Assembly: GCF_004000435.1 (NCBI RefSeq)
Contig: NZ_RBVZ01000006.1
Coordinates: 62,001-126,000 of the forward strand
Length of the DNA: 64,000 nucleotides
Source: Alexandriicola marinus
GTDB taxonomy: Bacteria > Pseudomonadota > Alphaproteobacteria > Rhodobacterales > Rhodobacteraceae
Direction of reading: 5' to 3'
The number at the start of each line of letters is the position of its first letter. The stretch's first letter is position 1. The notes under the pieces are model-generated. The model was given only the letters and a program-made list of their open reading frames with translations. It was not told the origin of the DNA and did not search any database. Below, one piece after another: positions 1 through 9,335 of the stretch. The translations under genes were made by a program, and so were the position numbers.

Positions 1-2403
1 GCGCATGGCGGATTCTGTTCCGTCAACATGGCCGCCGCGGGTATCTACACCATGGGCGGGGCGTTCTGGGAGTTCGGCCAGCCCGACTGGGACCGCACGA
101 AACTGTTCCTGCTGTTCGGCGTGGCCGAAGATCACGACAGCAACCCGATCAAGATGGGGATCGGCAAGATCAAGGAACGCGGAGCCCGGATGATCGGGAT
201 CAACCCGATCCGGTCGGGCTATAACGCGGTCGCGGATGACTGGCTGGGGATCACGCCGGGCACGGATGGCCTGTTGATCCTGTCGCTGATCCATTGCCTG
301 ATGAAGGCCGGTCGGATCGACCTCGATTACCTTGCGCGGTTCACCAATGCCTCGTGCCTCGTGAACGAGGACCCGGATTCACCCCAGAACGGGCTTCTGC
401 TGCGTGACGAAGAGGGTGAACCCCAGGTCATCGACCGCCGCACCGGAAAGCTGGCGCCCTGGAACGGTGCAGGCGTGGAGCCCGACCTGTCGGCCACCTG
501 GCGCCACAAGGGCGTGACGCACCGGCCCGTCCTGCACCATATGGCCGACCGCTATCTGAGTGATGACTACGCCCCCGAAGCCGTCGCCGACCGCTGTGGC
601 ATTCCGGCCCGGCGCATCCGTGCGGTGGCAGGCGAAATCGCGCGTGTGGCCTTTGACGAGGCGATCACGCTCGACCGGGAATGGACGGATTTTCGCGGCG
701 TGACTCACAAGACGATGGTGGGCCGCCCGGTCTCCATGCATGCGATGCGCGGCATCTCGGCCCATTCGAACGGGTTCCAGACCTGCCGGGCCCTGCATAT
801 GCTGCAGATCCTGATCGGCAGCGTCGAGACACCCGGCGGCATGCGGTTCAAGCCGCCCTATCCCAAACCCGCCACCGCGCATCCCAAGCCGCATTGCAAG
901 GTCACGCCCGGCGCGCCCCTCGATGGGCCGCATCTGGGCTACCCGCATGGCCCCGACGATCTGTGTCTGACCGATGATGGCCGCCCGGCCCGGATCGACA
1001 AGGCGTTCTCGTGGGAAAACCCGATGTCGGCCCACGGGCTGATGCATATGGTGATCTCGAACGCGCATGCGGGCGATCCCTACAGGATCGACACGCTGTT
1101 CATGTACATGGCCAACATGTCGTGGAATTCGTCGATGAATACGTCGGGCACCATGAAGATGCTGACCGATACGGATGAAAACGGCGAATACGTCATTCCG
1201 CGCATCATCTATTCGGATGCCTATTCATCCGAGATGGTCGCCTATGCCGACCTGATCCTGCCCGATACCACCTACCTCGAACGGCACGATTGCATCAGCC
1301 TGCTCGACCGGCCTATCTGCGAGGCCGACGCCGTGGCCGATGCGATCCGCTGGCCCGTGGTCGAACCGGACCGCGACGTGCGGGGCTTTCAGTCGATGCT
1401 TTGCGATCTGGGGGCCCGGCTTGGGCTGCCCGGCTTCGTGAACGACGATGGCAGCCAGAAATACGCCGATTACGCCGATTACATCACCAACCACATTCGC
1501 CGCCCCGGTATCGGCCCGCTGGCCGGATGGCGCATGGGCGAGACCGGCCTTCAGGACGGTCGGGGCAATCCGAACGAGGGCCAGATCGACAGCTATATCG
1601 CCAATGGCGGTTTCTGGATGAGCCATGTCCCCGGCGAGGCCGCGTTCTACAAACCCTTCAACACCGCCTATCAGGACTGGGCGGTGAAGATGGGCTTCTA
1701 CGACAGCCCCCAGCCCTACATCTTCCAGCTCTGGTCCGAACCGATGCGCAGGTTCCAGCTTGCCGCCGAAGGCGAGGGCGTGAGGCAACCGCCCGATCAC
1801 CTGCGCGCCCGGATCGCAGCGACGATGGACCCCTTGCCCATCTGGTACGCGCCGATGAGCGAAGCGCTCGAAGATGACGGCGCCTATCCCGTTCATGCCC
1901 TGACCCAGCGCCCGATGGCGATGTATCATTCATGGGGCACCCAGAACGCATGGCTGCGTCAGATCCACGGGCACAATCCCCTATACCTTCCCACAAAGAT
2001 CTGGGAGGCGAACGGCTTTGCCGAGGGCGACTGGGCGCGGGTCACCTCGCCCCATGGCAAGATCACGGTGCCCGTGGCGCATATGGCCGCGCTGAACGAA
2101 GACACCGTCTGGACATGGAACGCGATCGGTAAACGCAAGGGCGCATGGGCGCTGGATGACGACGCGCCCGAGGCCACGAAGGGCTTCTTGCTCAATCACC
2201 TGATCCACGAGCTTTTGCCGCCCAAGGGCGACGGGATGCGCTGGTCGAATTCCGATCCCATCACCGGCCAGGCGGCATGGTTCGACCTGCGGGTGAAGAT
2301 CGAAAAGGCGCCCGCCCCGGCAGAGGCCAAGCCCGCCCTGCCCCCGATCAAGTCACCCGTGGGCCGCGGCCCCAGATCGCTTGCCTGGAAGGTCGGATCA
2401 TGA
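1..2403 (+). CDS. soeA: Molybdopterin oxidoreductase catalytic subunit, probable sulfite dehydrogenase SoeA (5' truncated by window)
   Basis: The reading frame is open from base 1, so the N terminus, with its expected [4Fe-4S] cysteine motif, lies outside the window. The first codons read AHGGFCSVNMAAAG; a Cys in such a motif is the usual molybdenum ligand of DMSO-reductase-family enzymes (seen here at bases 16-18). About 800 residues remain, with the large central domains and the C-terminal cofactor-binding domain (around RPMAMYHSWGTQNAW). An iron-sulfur subunit and a DmsC-type anchor follow directly, matching the cytoplasmic SoeABC sulfite dehydrogenase that feeds electrons to quinone. Thiosulfate/polysulfide or DMSO reductase are alternatives, because substrate cannot be read from sequence. 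The stop overlaps the next start by ATGA. Confidence 0.75.
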   Translation, partial: AHGGFCSVNMAAAGIYTMGGAFWEFGQPDWDRTKLFLLFGVAEDHDSNPIKMGIGKIKERGARMIGINPIRSGYNAVADDWLGITPGTDGLLILSLIHCLMKAGRIDLDYLARFTNASCLVNEDPDSPQNGLLLRDEEGEPQVIDRRTGKLAPWNGAGVEPDLSATWRHKGVTHRPVLHHMADRYLSDDYAPEAVADRCGIPARRIRAVAGEIARVAFDEAITLDREWTDFRGVTHKTMVGRPVSMHAMRGISAHSNGFQTCRALHMLQILIGSVETPGGMRFKPPYPKPATAHPKPHCKVTPGAPLDGPHLGYPHGPDDLCLTDDGRPARIDKAFSWENPMSAHGLMHMVISNAHAGDPYRIDTLFMYMANMSWNSSMNTSGTMKMLTDTDENGEYVIPRIIYSDAYSSEMVAYADLILPDTTYLERHDCISLLDRPICEADAVADAIRWPVVEPDRDVRGFQSMLCDLGARLGLPGFVNDDGSQKYADYADYITNHIRRPGIGPLAGWRMGETGLQDGRGNPNEGQIDSYIANGGFWMSHVPGEAAFYKPFNTAYQDWAVKMGFYDSPQPYIFQLWSEPMRRFQLAAEGEGVRQPPDHLRARIAATMDPLPIWYAPMSEALEDDGAYPVHALTQRPMAMYHSWGTQNAWLRQIHGHNPLYLPTKIWEANGFAEGDWARVTSPHGKITVPVAHMAALNEDTVWTWNAIGKRKGAWALDDDAPEATKGFLLNHLIHELLPPKGDGMRWSNSDPITGQAAWFDLRVKIEKAPAPAEAKPALPPIKSPVGRGPRSLAWKVGS

Positions 2404-2561
2404 AGACACGCCACCTGTTTCTGCTGATGGCCCTTCTCGTGGCGATCATGGTCGGCACCTTCATCTGGTTCGTCGCGACATGGTCGCCCGAGGACAACCC
2501 CTCGCTGACCGACCTCGCCCGGCCACCTGTTCATTCTGACCGCATCGACGGATTGACATGA
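2400..2561 (+). CDS. Small single-pass membrane protein inside the soe operon
   Basis: A 53-residue frame overlaps the soeA stop by ATGA and its own stop overlaps the soeB start by ATGA, so it is translationally coupled on both sides. Residues about 5-27 (LFLLMALLVAIMVGTFIWFV) form one hydrophobic helix preceded by MKTRH, then a polar tail with several prolines. I recognise no family. The position suggests a fourth subunit, an assembly or anchoring factor of the molybdoenzyme, or an accessory peptide of the membrane subunit. That is inference from context only; the coupled overlaps are the main evidence that it is translated. Confidence 0.65.
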   Translation: MKTRHLFLLMALLVAIMVGTFIWFVATWSPEDNPSLTDLARPPVHSDRIDGLT

Positions 2562-3316
2562 CCCAGCTCCCTCCCCCCTCCTCCGTCAAGCTTGGCCTTG
2601 TGATCGACCTCGACACCTGTGTCGGATGCCACGCCTGTGTCGTGTCGTGCAAAGGCTGGAACACCGAGAATTACGGCGCCCCTCTTGCCGACGAGGACCC
2701 TTACGGCGCCGATCCGGTGGGAACCTTCCTCAACCGGGTGCATTCCTACGAGATCCAGCCCGACGAGGGGGCCGCTCAGCTTGTCCATTTCCCGAAATCC
2801 TGCCTGCATTGCGAGGATGCGCCCTGCGTGACCGTCTGCCCGACAGGCGCCAGCTACAAACGGGCCGAGGACGGGATCGTTCTTGTCAACGAAAGCGATT
2901 GCATCGGCTGCGGGCTGTGCGCCTGGGCCTGCCCCTATGGCGCGCGCGAGATGGACGTGGCCGAAAAGGTGATGAAGAAATGCACGCTCTGCGTCGATCG
3001 CATCTATAACGAGAACCTGCCCGAGGAAGACAGGGTGCCCGCCTGCGTGCGCACCTGCCCCGCCGGCGCGCGGCATTTCGGCGATCTGGGCGACCCCGAC
3101 AGCGATGTCAGCCAGCTTGTCGCGGAACGCGGCGGACTGGACCTGATGCCCGAGCAGGGGACAAAACCCGTCAACAAGTACCTGCCGCCCCGCCCGCGCG
3201 ACAAAGCGCCGGAATACGACATCCTCGCCCCCTATCTGGAGCCGGTGACGGATACGCCCAAGGGCTTTGTCGGCTGGCTCGACCGGGCCTTGTCGGCCCT
3301 TCCGGGAGGAGAGTGA
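2558..3316 (+). CDS. soeB: Four-cluster ferredoxin-type electron transfer subunit, probable SoeB
   Basis: A 252-residue protein of the DmsB/PhsB/SoeB family that carries electrons between the molybdenum subunit and the membrane anchor. Cysteine motifs for four [4Fe-4S] clusters are visible: CVGCHACVVSC at residues 21-31, CLHCEDAPCVTVCP, CIGCGLCAWACP, and CTLCVDRI paired with the distal CVRTCP. There is no twin-arginine or Sec signal, which fits a cytoplasmic-facing complex as described for SoeABC. It overlaps the preceding small membrane protein by ATGA and is followed by the anchor subunit after two bases. Confidence 0.85.
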   Translation: MTQLPPPSSVKLGLVIDLDTCVGCHACVVSCKGWNTENYGAPLADEDPYGADPVGTFLNRVHSYEIQPDEGAAQLVHFPKSCLHCEDAPCVTVCPTGASYKRAEDGIVLVNESDCIGCGLCAWACPYGAREMDVAEKVMKKCTLCVDRIYNENLPEEDRVPACVRTCPAGARHFGDLGDPDSDVSQLVAERGGLDLMPEQGTKPVNKYLPPRPRDKAPEYDILAPYLEPVTDTPKGFVGWLDRALSALPGGE

Positions 3317-3318
3317 CC

Positions 3319-4191
3319 ATGCATCCCGCACCCTCCGTCATCATCTTCACCTCGCTCTCCGGTCTTGGCTTCGGGCTGTTGTTCTGGCTTGGTCTGGGGG
3401 TTCTGGCGCCCACGGGCTGGGTCGCCTTCGTCTTCTTCGTGATCGCCTATCTGCTGGCGGTGGGTGGGCTTCTGGCGTCGACCTTTCACCTCGGCCACCC
3501 GGAACGGGCGCTGAAGGCCTTTACCCAGTGGCGGAGCAGCTGGCTCAGCCGCGAGGCCTGGGCCTCGGTCGCCGCGCTGATCGTCATGGCGCTTTATGGC
3601 GCGGGGCTGGTGTTCTTCGGGACGCGGATCGCCCTCCTCGGCTGGATCGGCGCGCTTTTGTCGATCGGCACCGTGCTGACGACCTCGATGATCTACGCGC
3701 AGATCCGCGCCGTGCCGCGCTGGCACCACTGGAGCACGCCAGCCATGTTCCTGAGTTTCTCGCTGGCCGGGGGCGCGCTTCTGGCGGGCGAGATCATGAT
3801 CGCCCTGCCCCTGCTTGCGATCGCGGGCACGATCCAGGTCTATACCTGGATCGACGGCGACAGCCGGCTTGCCCGGTCGGGCACCGATATCGCATCGGCC
3901 ACGGGCCTTGGCACGACGGGCACCGTCCGCGCGTTCGAGCCGCCGCATACGGGCACCAACTACCTCTTGCGGGAATTCGTCCACGTGATCGGCCGCAAGC
4001 ACAGTCGGAACCTGAGGGTGATCGCGCTGGCTTCGGGCTTTGGCGTGCCGATCCTCTTGATGCTCCTGCCGTTCAGCCACATGCTCGCGGCGCTGGCCGT
4101 GCTGTTTCACCTGGCGGGGCTCTTCGCGTCCCGCTGGCTGTTCTTCGCAGAGGCCGAGCATGTGGTGGGCCTTTACTACGGCAAACGCTGA
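3319..4191 (+). CDS. soeC: DmsC-type membrane anchor subunit, probable SoeC
   Basis: A 290-residue polytopic protein with about eight hydrophobic helices, resembling DMSO reductase anchor subunits (DmsC fold), which bind quinone/quinol. I chose ATG 3319 because the Shine-Dalgarno GGAGGA (3305-3310) lies 8 bases upstream; a GTG at 3313 is too close to it. It closes the operon whose other members are the molybdenum and iron-sulfur subunits. Use of a DmsC-type rather than NrfD-type anchor supports the SoeABC assignment over polysulfide reductase. A soluble loop around residues 190-230 contains the sequence FEPPHTGTNYLLREF. Confidence 0.8.
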   Translation: MHPAPSVIIFTSLSGLGFGLLFWLGLGVLAPTGWVAFVFFVIAYLLAVGGLLASTFHLGHPERALKAFTQWRSSWLSREAWASVAALIVMALYGAGLVFFGTRIALLGWIGALLSIGTVLTTSMIYAQIRAVPRWHHWSTPAMFLSFSLAGGALLAGEIMIALPLLAIAGTIQVYTWIDGDSRLARSGTDIASATGLGTTGTVRAFEPPHTGTNYLLREFVHVIGRKHSRNLRVIALASGFGVPILLMLLPFSHMLAALAVLFHLAGLFASRWLFFAEAEHVVGLYYGKR

Positions 4192-4291
4192 AACGTCGCC
4201 TGACCTTTGATACCCGGACAGATTTCCGCGATCCTGATCTTGCATCCCGGACCACAGCGGTGGAACCTCCGCCCGGAGGAGGAGGTGTCGG

Positions 4292-5062
4292 ATGTCAAAG
4301 GCTGCGCGCTTCGGCGATCTTGAGGGTGCGTCGGTGTTCATCACCGGCGGGGCCAGTGGCATCGGCGGGGCCCTGACCGAGGGCTTTGCCGCGCAGGGCG
4401 CACGCGTCGCGGCGGCCGATCTGCTGGACGGCTCTGATCTGGGCGCGCGCATCCGCGCCGAGCACGGGACCGAACCGATGTTCGTCCAATGTGACGTGAC
4501 AGACACCCCGGCACTGACCGCCGCGATGGAGCAGGCCGCAGGCGCGCACGGGCCCATCTCGATCCTCGTCAATTGCGCCGCCAATGACATGCGGATGGAG
4601 GCCGACACCGTCACACCCGAGACATGGGAAGCGATGATCGCCGTCAACCTGACGCATTACTTCTTTGCCGCACAGACCGCAGCCCGGATGATGCGGGCGC
4701 AAGGCGGCGGGTCGATCATCAACTATTCGTCGATTACCTATGCGCTGGGCAGCGAACGGATGTCGCCTTACGTGACCTCGAACGCGGGGATCGTCGGCAT
4801 GACACGGGCGCTGGCGCGGGAATGGGGCCGGGACGGGATCCGCGTCAATGCGATTGCGCCGGGTATGGTTCTGACCCAGAAACAACTCGACATGTGGGTG
4901 ACCGAGGAATCGATCACCCGGTTCATGGAAAAGCAATGCCTCAAGCAGCGCATCGGCCCCGCCGACCTCGTCGGCCCGACGCTGTTTCTGGCTTCTGCCG
5001 CCAGCGCGATGATCACCGGTCAGGTGGTCGCCGTCGATGCCGGCGTGATCTCGACGGGGTAG
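4292..5062 (+). CDS. SDR-family dehydrogenase, probable galactose (aldose) 1-dehydrogenase
   Basis: A classical short-chain dehydrogenase of 256 residues. Glycine motif TGGASGIGG near residue 20, NCAAN near residue 90, catalytic Ser in NYSSITY and the end motif VDAGVISTG are visible. The active-site Tyr region reads SERMSPYVTSNAGIVG, so the usual YxxxK Lys appears replaced by Asn, which is odd and worth checking. It opens a tight operon with DgoK, DgoA, a lactonase, a beta-galactosidase and a mutarotase, so oxidation of galactose (or a related sugar or acid) at C1 is the natural role. The Shine-Dalgarno GGAGG at 4281-4285 supports the start; a short GC hairpin (4266-4279) lies just upstream of it. 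Confidence 0.7.
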   Translation: MSKAARFGDLEGASVFITGGASGIGGALTEGFAAQGARVAAADLLDGSDLGARIRAEHGTEPMFVQCDVTDTPALTAAMEQAAGAHGPISILVNCAANDMRMEADTVTPETWEAMIAVNLTHYFFAAQTAARMMRAQGGGSIINYSSITYALGSERMSPYVTSNAGIVGMTRALAREWGRDGIRVNAIAPGMVLTQKQLDMWVTEESITRFMEKQCLKQRIGPADLVGPTLFLASAASAMITGQVVAVDAGVISTG

Positions 5063-5064
5063 AC

Positions 5065-5961
5065 ATGTCAGCAGACTGGATCGCATTGGACTGGGGCACG
5101 ACGCATCTGCGCGGCTGGGCGATGTCGGGCTCGGGCAGCGTGCTGGATGAACGCACGTCCGATGCCGGAATGGGGCGGCTTACGCCCGAGGACTTTGAAC
5201 CGGCCCTGCTGGACCTGGCCGGGGACTGGATCGACGGCCCCACGACGGCGATCGCCTGCGGCATGGTCGGCGCACGACAGGGCTGGACCGAAGCCGCATA
5301 TACGCCGGTGCCAGCCGAACCGCTCGGCGCCCAGTTGACCCGCGCACCGACGACGACACCGGGACTGAAGGTCCTGATCGTGCCGGGCATGAGCCAGAAG
5401 ACCCCGCCCGACGTGATGCGCGGAGAAGAGACCCAGATCGCGGGGTTCCTCGCGCTCAACCCCGGCTGGGACGGGATTCTCTGCCTGCCGGGCACCCATA
5501 CCAAATGGGTCGAGGTCAGCGCGGGCGAAGTGGTCAGTTTCCAGACCGCCATGTCCGGCGACCTGTTTGCCGCGATTTCCGGCCACACGGTGCTGCGGCA
5601 TTCGGTCGGCGGCGAAGAATGGTCGGATGATGCCTTCGACGCCGCACTCTCCGACGCGATTTCGCGGCCCGAGCGGCTGGCCTCGCGGCTTTTCGGCATT
5701 CGTGCGGCCGGGCTCCTGTCCGATCCGGCGCCGGGGGCGGGGCGTGCCACGCTTTCGGGGCTGCTTATCGGGGCAGAACTGGCGTCTGTCCGGCCCTACT
5801 GGCTTGGCCGCCAGATCGCCGTGATCGGGGCACGGCGGCTGTCGTCGCTTTATGTCCGGGCGCTTGGCAAACAGGGCGCGCCGGCGACCATTGTCGACGC
5901 GGACCGGATCACGCTTGCGGGGCTGACTTCCGCCTGGCGAAACTGGAAGGGAGGCGCCTGA
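5065..5961 (+). CDS. dgoK: 2-dehydro-3-deoxygalactonokinase
   Basis: A 298-residue sugar-acid kinase. The N terminus ([15 protein letters not shown]) carries the phosphate-1 motif of the DgoK/ASKHA fold, and [12 protein letters not shown] and [10 protein letters not shown] are typical family motifs. It phosphorylates 2-keto-3-deoxygalactonate to KDPGal, the step before aldol cleavage. It starts two bases after the SDR stop and its stop overlaps the aldolase start (TGATG), the usual dgoK-dgoA arrangement. Confidence 0.9.
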   Translation: MSADWIALDWGTTHLRGWAMSGSGSVLDERTSDAGMGRLTPEDFEPALLDLAGDWIDGPTTAIACGMVGARQGWTEAAYTPVPAEPLGAQLTRAPTTTPGLKVLIVPGMSQKTPPDVMRGEETQIAGFLALNPGWDGILCLPGTHTKWVEVSAGEVVSFQTAMSGDLFAAISGHTVLRHSVGGEEWSDDAFDAALSDAISRPERLASRLFGIRAAGLLSDPAPGAGRATLSGLLIGAELASVRPYWLGRQIAVIGARRLSSLYVRALGKQGAPATIVDADRITLAGLTSAWRNWKGGA

Positions 5962-6575
5962 TGCGCAATATCATCGCGATCCTGCGGGGGATCACCCCCG
6001 CCGATGCACCATCGGCCTGCGCCACATTGATCGAGGCGGGGATCACCCGGATCGAAGTGCCCCTGAACTCGCCCGACCCTTATGACAGTATTGCGGCGAT
6101 GGCCCGCGCCCATGGCGACGAGGCCCTGATCGGCGCGGGCACTGTTCTGGCCGTCGAAGAGGTGGGTCGCGTGGCACAAGCGGGCGGCAGGCTGGTCGTG
6201 TCCCCGAATTGCGATCAGCGCGTGATCGTCGCGACCAAGACCGAAGGCATGCAAAGCTGGCCCGGCGTCATGACGCCCAGCGAATGCTTTGCCGCGCTGA
6301 AGGCCGGGGCGGACGGGCTGAAGATCTTTCCCGCCTCCCTGATCGGGCCCGGCGGCATCAAGGCCATGCGGGCGGTCCTGCCGCCCGGCACACAGGTCTA
6401 TGCCGTCGGTGGCGCGGGCCCTGCGAATTTCGCCGACTGGATCCGGGCCTCGGCCGACGGTTTCGGGATCGGCACGGCGCTCTACACACCCGGAATGCCG
6501 GTGGCGGACATCGCCACACGCGCGAAAGACATCGTATCCGCTTATGACGCGGCCATGGAGGAATGCAGCTCATGA
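5961..6575 (+). CDS. dgoA: 2-dehydro-3-deoxy-6-phosphogalactonate aldolase
   Basis: A 204-residue class I KDPG/KDPGal-type aldolase. Visible motifs are [14 protein letters not shown] with the catalytic Glu, GAGTVL, and the Schiff-base Lys in [15 protein letters not shown]. It splits KDPGal into pyruvate and glyceraldehyde 3-phosphate. Start and stop both overlap neighbours (TGATG with dgoK, ATGA with the lactonase gene). The neighbouring DgoK argues for KDPGal rather than KDPG as substrate. Confidence 0.9.
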   Translation: MRNIIAILRGITPADAPSACATLIEAGITRIEVPLNSPDPYDSIAAMARAHGDEALIGAGTVLAVEEVGRVAQAGGRLVVSPNCDQRVIVATKTEGMQSWPGVMTPSECFAALKAGADGLKIFPASLIGPGGIKAMRAVLPPGTQVYAVGGAGPANFADWIRASADGFGIGTALYTPGMPVADIATRAKDIVSAYDAAMEECSS

Positions 6576-7411
6576 TCTATGACGATACCGCCTGTCTTCT
6601 GGGGGAAGGCCCCCTGTGGCATCCCACCCGTGGGGAATTCTTCTGGTTCGACATCCTCGGCCAGCGGCTTCACCGCAAAGGGCAGAACTGGAACTTCGGA
6701 GAATTCGTCTCGGCCGCGGGATGGGTCGATGACGACACGCTGCTTGTCGCCTCGGAAACCGCGCTGATCCGGTTTTCGCTGTCCAGCGGCGCGCGCGAGA
6801 CCGTGGTCGCGCTCGAGGCCGACAATCCCGTGACCCGCTCGAATGACGGGCGCGCCGATCCGCAGGGCGGCTTCTGGATCGGAACGATGGGCAAGGAGGG
6901 CGAGGACGGCGCCGGCGCGATCTGGCGGTTCTACAAGGGCGAGTTGCGGCGGCTCTATGCCCCGATCAGCATACCGAACGCCATCTGTTTCGCCCCCGAT
7001 GGCAATACGGCATATTTCGCCGACACACCGACCCAGCTGATCATGCGCGTCTCACTCGACGCCGATGGCTGGCCTGTGGGCGAACCCTCGGTTCACATCG
7101 ACCTGCGGGAGGCGGGGCACAACCCCGATGGCGCCGTCGTCGATCAGGATGGCATCCTGTGGAACGCCCAATGGGGCAGCCACCGCGTCGCGGGATATGA
7201 CCTATCGGGACAGGAGATCGGCGCATTCGAGTTTCCGGCCCCCCAGACCAGCTGCCCGGCTTTCGGCGGGCCTGACCTTACGACCATGTTCTGCACTTCC
7301 GCCGCTGTCGGGCTGTCGCAGCCGACGGTCGCTGCCTTCCCCCTCTCCGGGCAGACCTTCTCGGTCGACACACCGCATAAGGGACAGGCCGAGCACCGGG
7401 TGATCCTCTGA
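6572..7411 (+). CDS. SMP-30/gluconolactonase-family sugar lactonase
   Basis: A 279-residue six-bladed beta-propeller lactonase. Family motifs are LGEGPLWHP near the N terminus with the metal-binding Glu, the internal [18 protein letters not shown], and [12 protein letters not shown]. It would open the galactono-lactone formed by the dehydrogenase. ATG 6572 is preferred over ATG 6563 because the Shine-Dalgarno GGAGGA at 6557-6562 sits 9 bases from it and directly abuts the earlier one; it also gives an ATGA overlap with dgoA. Confidence 0.85.
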   Translation: MIYDDTACLLGEGPLWHPTRGEFFWFDILGQRLHRKGQNWNFGEFVSAAGWVDDDTLLVASETALIRFSLSSGARETVVALEADNPVTRSNDGRADPQGGFWIGTMGKEGEDGAGAIWRFYKGELRRLYAPISIPNAICFAPDGNTAYFADTPTQLIMRVSLDADGWPVGEPSVHIDLREAGHNPDGAVVDQDGILWNAQWGSHRVAGYDLSGQEIGAFEFPAPQTSCPAFGGPDLTTMFCTSAAVGLSQPTVAAFPLSGQTFSVDTPHKGQAEHRVIL

Positions 7412-7433
7412 CCCGCACCGGAAAGGGTGTCTC

Positions 7434-9335
7434 GTGAAGCCGACCCTTGGCGTTTGCTATTATCCCGAACACTGGCCCGAGGACGTCTGGGCCAGTGACG
7501 CGGCCCGCATGGTCGAGGCCGGGATCCTCTGGGTCCGGATCGGGGAATTCGCCTGGTCCCGGATGGAGCCGGAACCGGGCCGGTTCGACTGGGGCTGGCT
7601 GGATCGCGCGATCGAGACCCTGGGCGCGGCGGGGCTTCGCGTCGTTCTGGGCACACCCACCGCAACGCCGCCCCGCTGGATGCTGGATCGCCATCCGGAC
7701 ATGTTGGCCTTGGATGCGAAGGGCCGGCCCCGGGGGTTCGGTTCGCGGCGGCACTATTGCTTTTCCCATATGGGCTACCGCGAGGAAAGCCGCCGGATCA
7801 CCCGGTTGCTGGCAGAGCGATATGGCCGCAACCCGCATATCGCGGCATGGCAGACCGACAATGAATACGGCTGCCATGACACGGTTCTGAGCTATTCCGA
7901 CGCGGCCCGCGACGGGTTCCGCGACTGGCTTGCGCAACGCTATCAATCGACGGATGCGCTCAACCGGGCGTGGGGCAATGTCTTCTGGTCGATGGAGTAT
8001 GACAGCTTCGATCAGGTGGGCCTGCCGAACCTGACGGTGACCGAACCGAACCATCCGCATCTTCTGGCCTTCCGGCGCTATTCCTCGGATCAGGTGGTGG
8101 CCTTCAACCGCATCCAGACCGAGGAAATCCGGAAATGCTCTGACGCGCCGATTGCCCACAACTACATGGGCCGGATTCTCGATTTCGATCATTTCGCCGT
8201 CGGGGCCGACCTCGATATTGCAAGCTGGGACAGCTATCCCATCGGGTTTCTGTCCGACCGCCTGGAAGAGACCGAGGCCTTCAAGCGCGCCTTTCTGCGA
8301 CAGGGCCACCCGGACAATCAGGCGTTTCACCATGATCTTTACCGCGCCGTGGGGCGTGGCCGCTGGTGGGTGATGGAACAGCAGCCCGGCCCCGTGAACT
8401 GGGCCCCGTGGAACCCCGCGCCCCTGCCCGGCATGTGCAGGCTCTGGGCGTGGGAGGCCTTTGCCCATGGCGCGGAATGCGTGAGTTTCTTCCGCTGGCG
8501 GCAGGCGCCTTTCGGACAGGAACAGATGCATGCGGGGCTCTTGCGGCCCGATAGTGCCGCCGCGCCGGCCTTGGCCGAGGTGATGCAGGTCGCAGGCGAA
8601 ATCGCCGATCTGGGCGAGATCGGGCAGGCGCAGGCACCCGTTGCGCTGATCTTCGACTATGACAGCGCCTGGGCCTGGGAGGCGCAGCCGCAGGGGGCCG
8701 ATTTCGATTATTTCCGGCTCGTGTTTTCGGCCTACAAGGCGCTTCGCCGGGCGGGGCTGTCGGTGGATATCCTGCCGCCCGACACTGCCGACCTGTCGGG
8801 ATATGCGCTTGTTCTGGCGCCGGGACTGCTGACGGTCGGGCAGCCGCTTGTACGCGCGATCTCGGCCACCGCTGCGCAAGTCCTGCTTGGCCCCAGAACC
8901 GATACCAAGACGCCGGACTTGTCGATCCCCGACCCGATGGGGCCGAATATCGAGGGCCTCGATATCACCGTCGCGCTGAGCGAGAGCCTGCCCCCCGGGA
9001 TCGAGGTTCCCCTCGAGGGCGGAGGCCGGTTCATCCGCTGGTTCGAACATGTCGAGGGCACCGCCAAAACGCGCCGGCAGACCAAGACAGGCCATCCTGC
9101 GATCGCCTCTGCAGGGCCCCTGCATTACCTTGCCGGCTGGCCCGATGACGAGACGTTCCATGGCATCGTGTCAGACCTTGCCCGCGAGGCCGGGCTGAGC
9201 CCGCGCGACCTGCCCGACGGGCTACGCCTGCGTGACACCGCCGGGCGGCGCTTTGTCTTCAACTATTCCGCCGAGCCGCTGGACTGGGAAGGAAAGACGC
9301 TTCCCGCCGCAGGCATTCTCTGGGAGGAGATCTGA
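7434..9335 (+). CDS. GH42-family beta-galactosidase
   Basis: A 633-residue glycoside hydrolase of family 42, starting with GTG. The N terminus GVCYYPEHWPEDVW is characteristic. The acid/base Glu is in WQTDNEYG (Asn143-Glu144) and the likely nucleophile is Glu315 in VMEQQPGPVNW. A trimerisation/glutamine-amidotransferase-like domain follows, then a C-terminal beta domain. No signal peptide is present, so it probably acts on imported galactosides in the cytoplasm and supplies galactose to the oxidative pathway encoded around it. It overlaps the mutarotase start by TGATG. Confidence 0.9.
   Translation: MKPTLGVCYYPEHWPEDVWASDAARMVEAGILWVRIGEFAWSRMEPEPGRFDWGWLDRAIETLGAAGLRVVLGTPTATPPRWMLDRHPDMLALDAKGRPRGFGSRRHYCFSHMGYREESRRITRLLAERYGRNPHIAAWQTDNEYGCHDTVLSYSDAARDGFRDWLAQRYQSTDALNRAWGNVFWSMEYDSFDQVGLPNLTVTEPNHPHLLAFRRYSSDQVVAFNRIQTEEIRKCSDAPIAHNYMGRILDFDHFAVGADLDIASWDSYPIGFLSDRLEETEAFKRAFLRQGHPDNQAFHHDLYRAVGRGRWWVMEQQPGPVNWAPWNPAPLPGMCRLWAWEAFAHGAECVSFFRWRQAPFGQEQMHAGLLRPDSAAAPALAEVMQVAGEIADLGEIGQAQAPVALIFDYDSAWAWEAQPQGADFDYFRLVFSAYKALRRAGLSVDILPPDTADLSGYALVLAPGLLTVGQPLVRAISATAAQVLLGPRTDTKTPDLSIPDPMGPNIEGLDITVALSESLPPGIEVPLEGGGRFIRWFEHVEGTAKTRRQTKTGHPAIASAGPLHYLAGWPDDETFHGIVSDLAREAGLSPRDLPDGLRLRDTAGRRFVFNYSAEPLDWEGKTLPAAGILWEEI

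Noticed and set aside
4252-4263. CCAC-AGCG-GTGG inverted repeat upstream of the galactose operon as an operator
   Set aside because: Only four-base arms; too short to stand out from background at this GC content.
7278-9161. Long open frame on the minus strand opposite the GH42 gene
   Set aside because: Its residues are biased by the GC-rich complementary codons and match no family; the GH42 protein is unambiguous.
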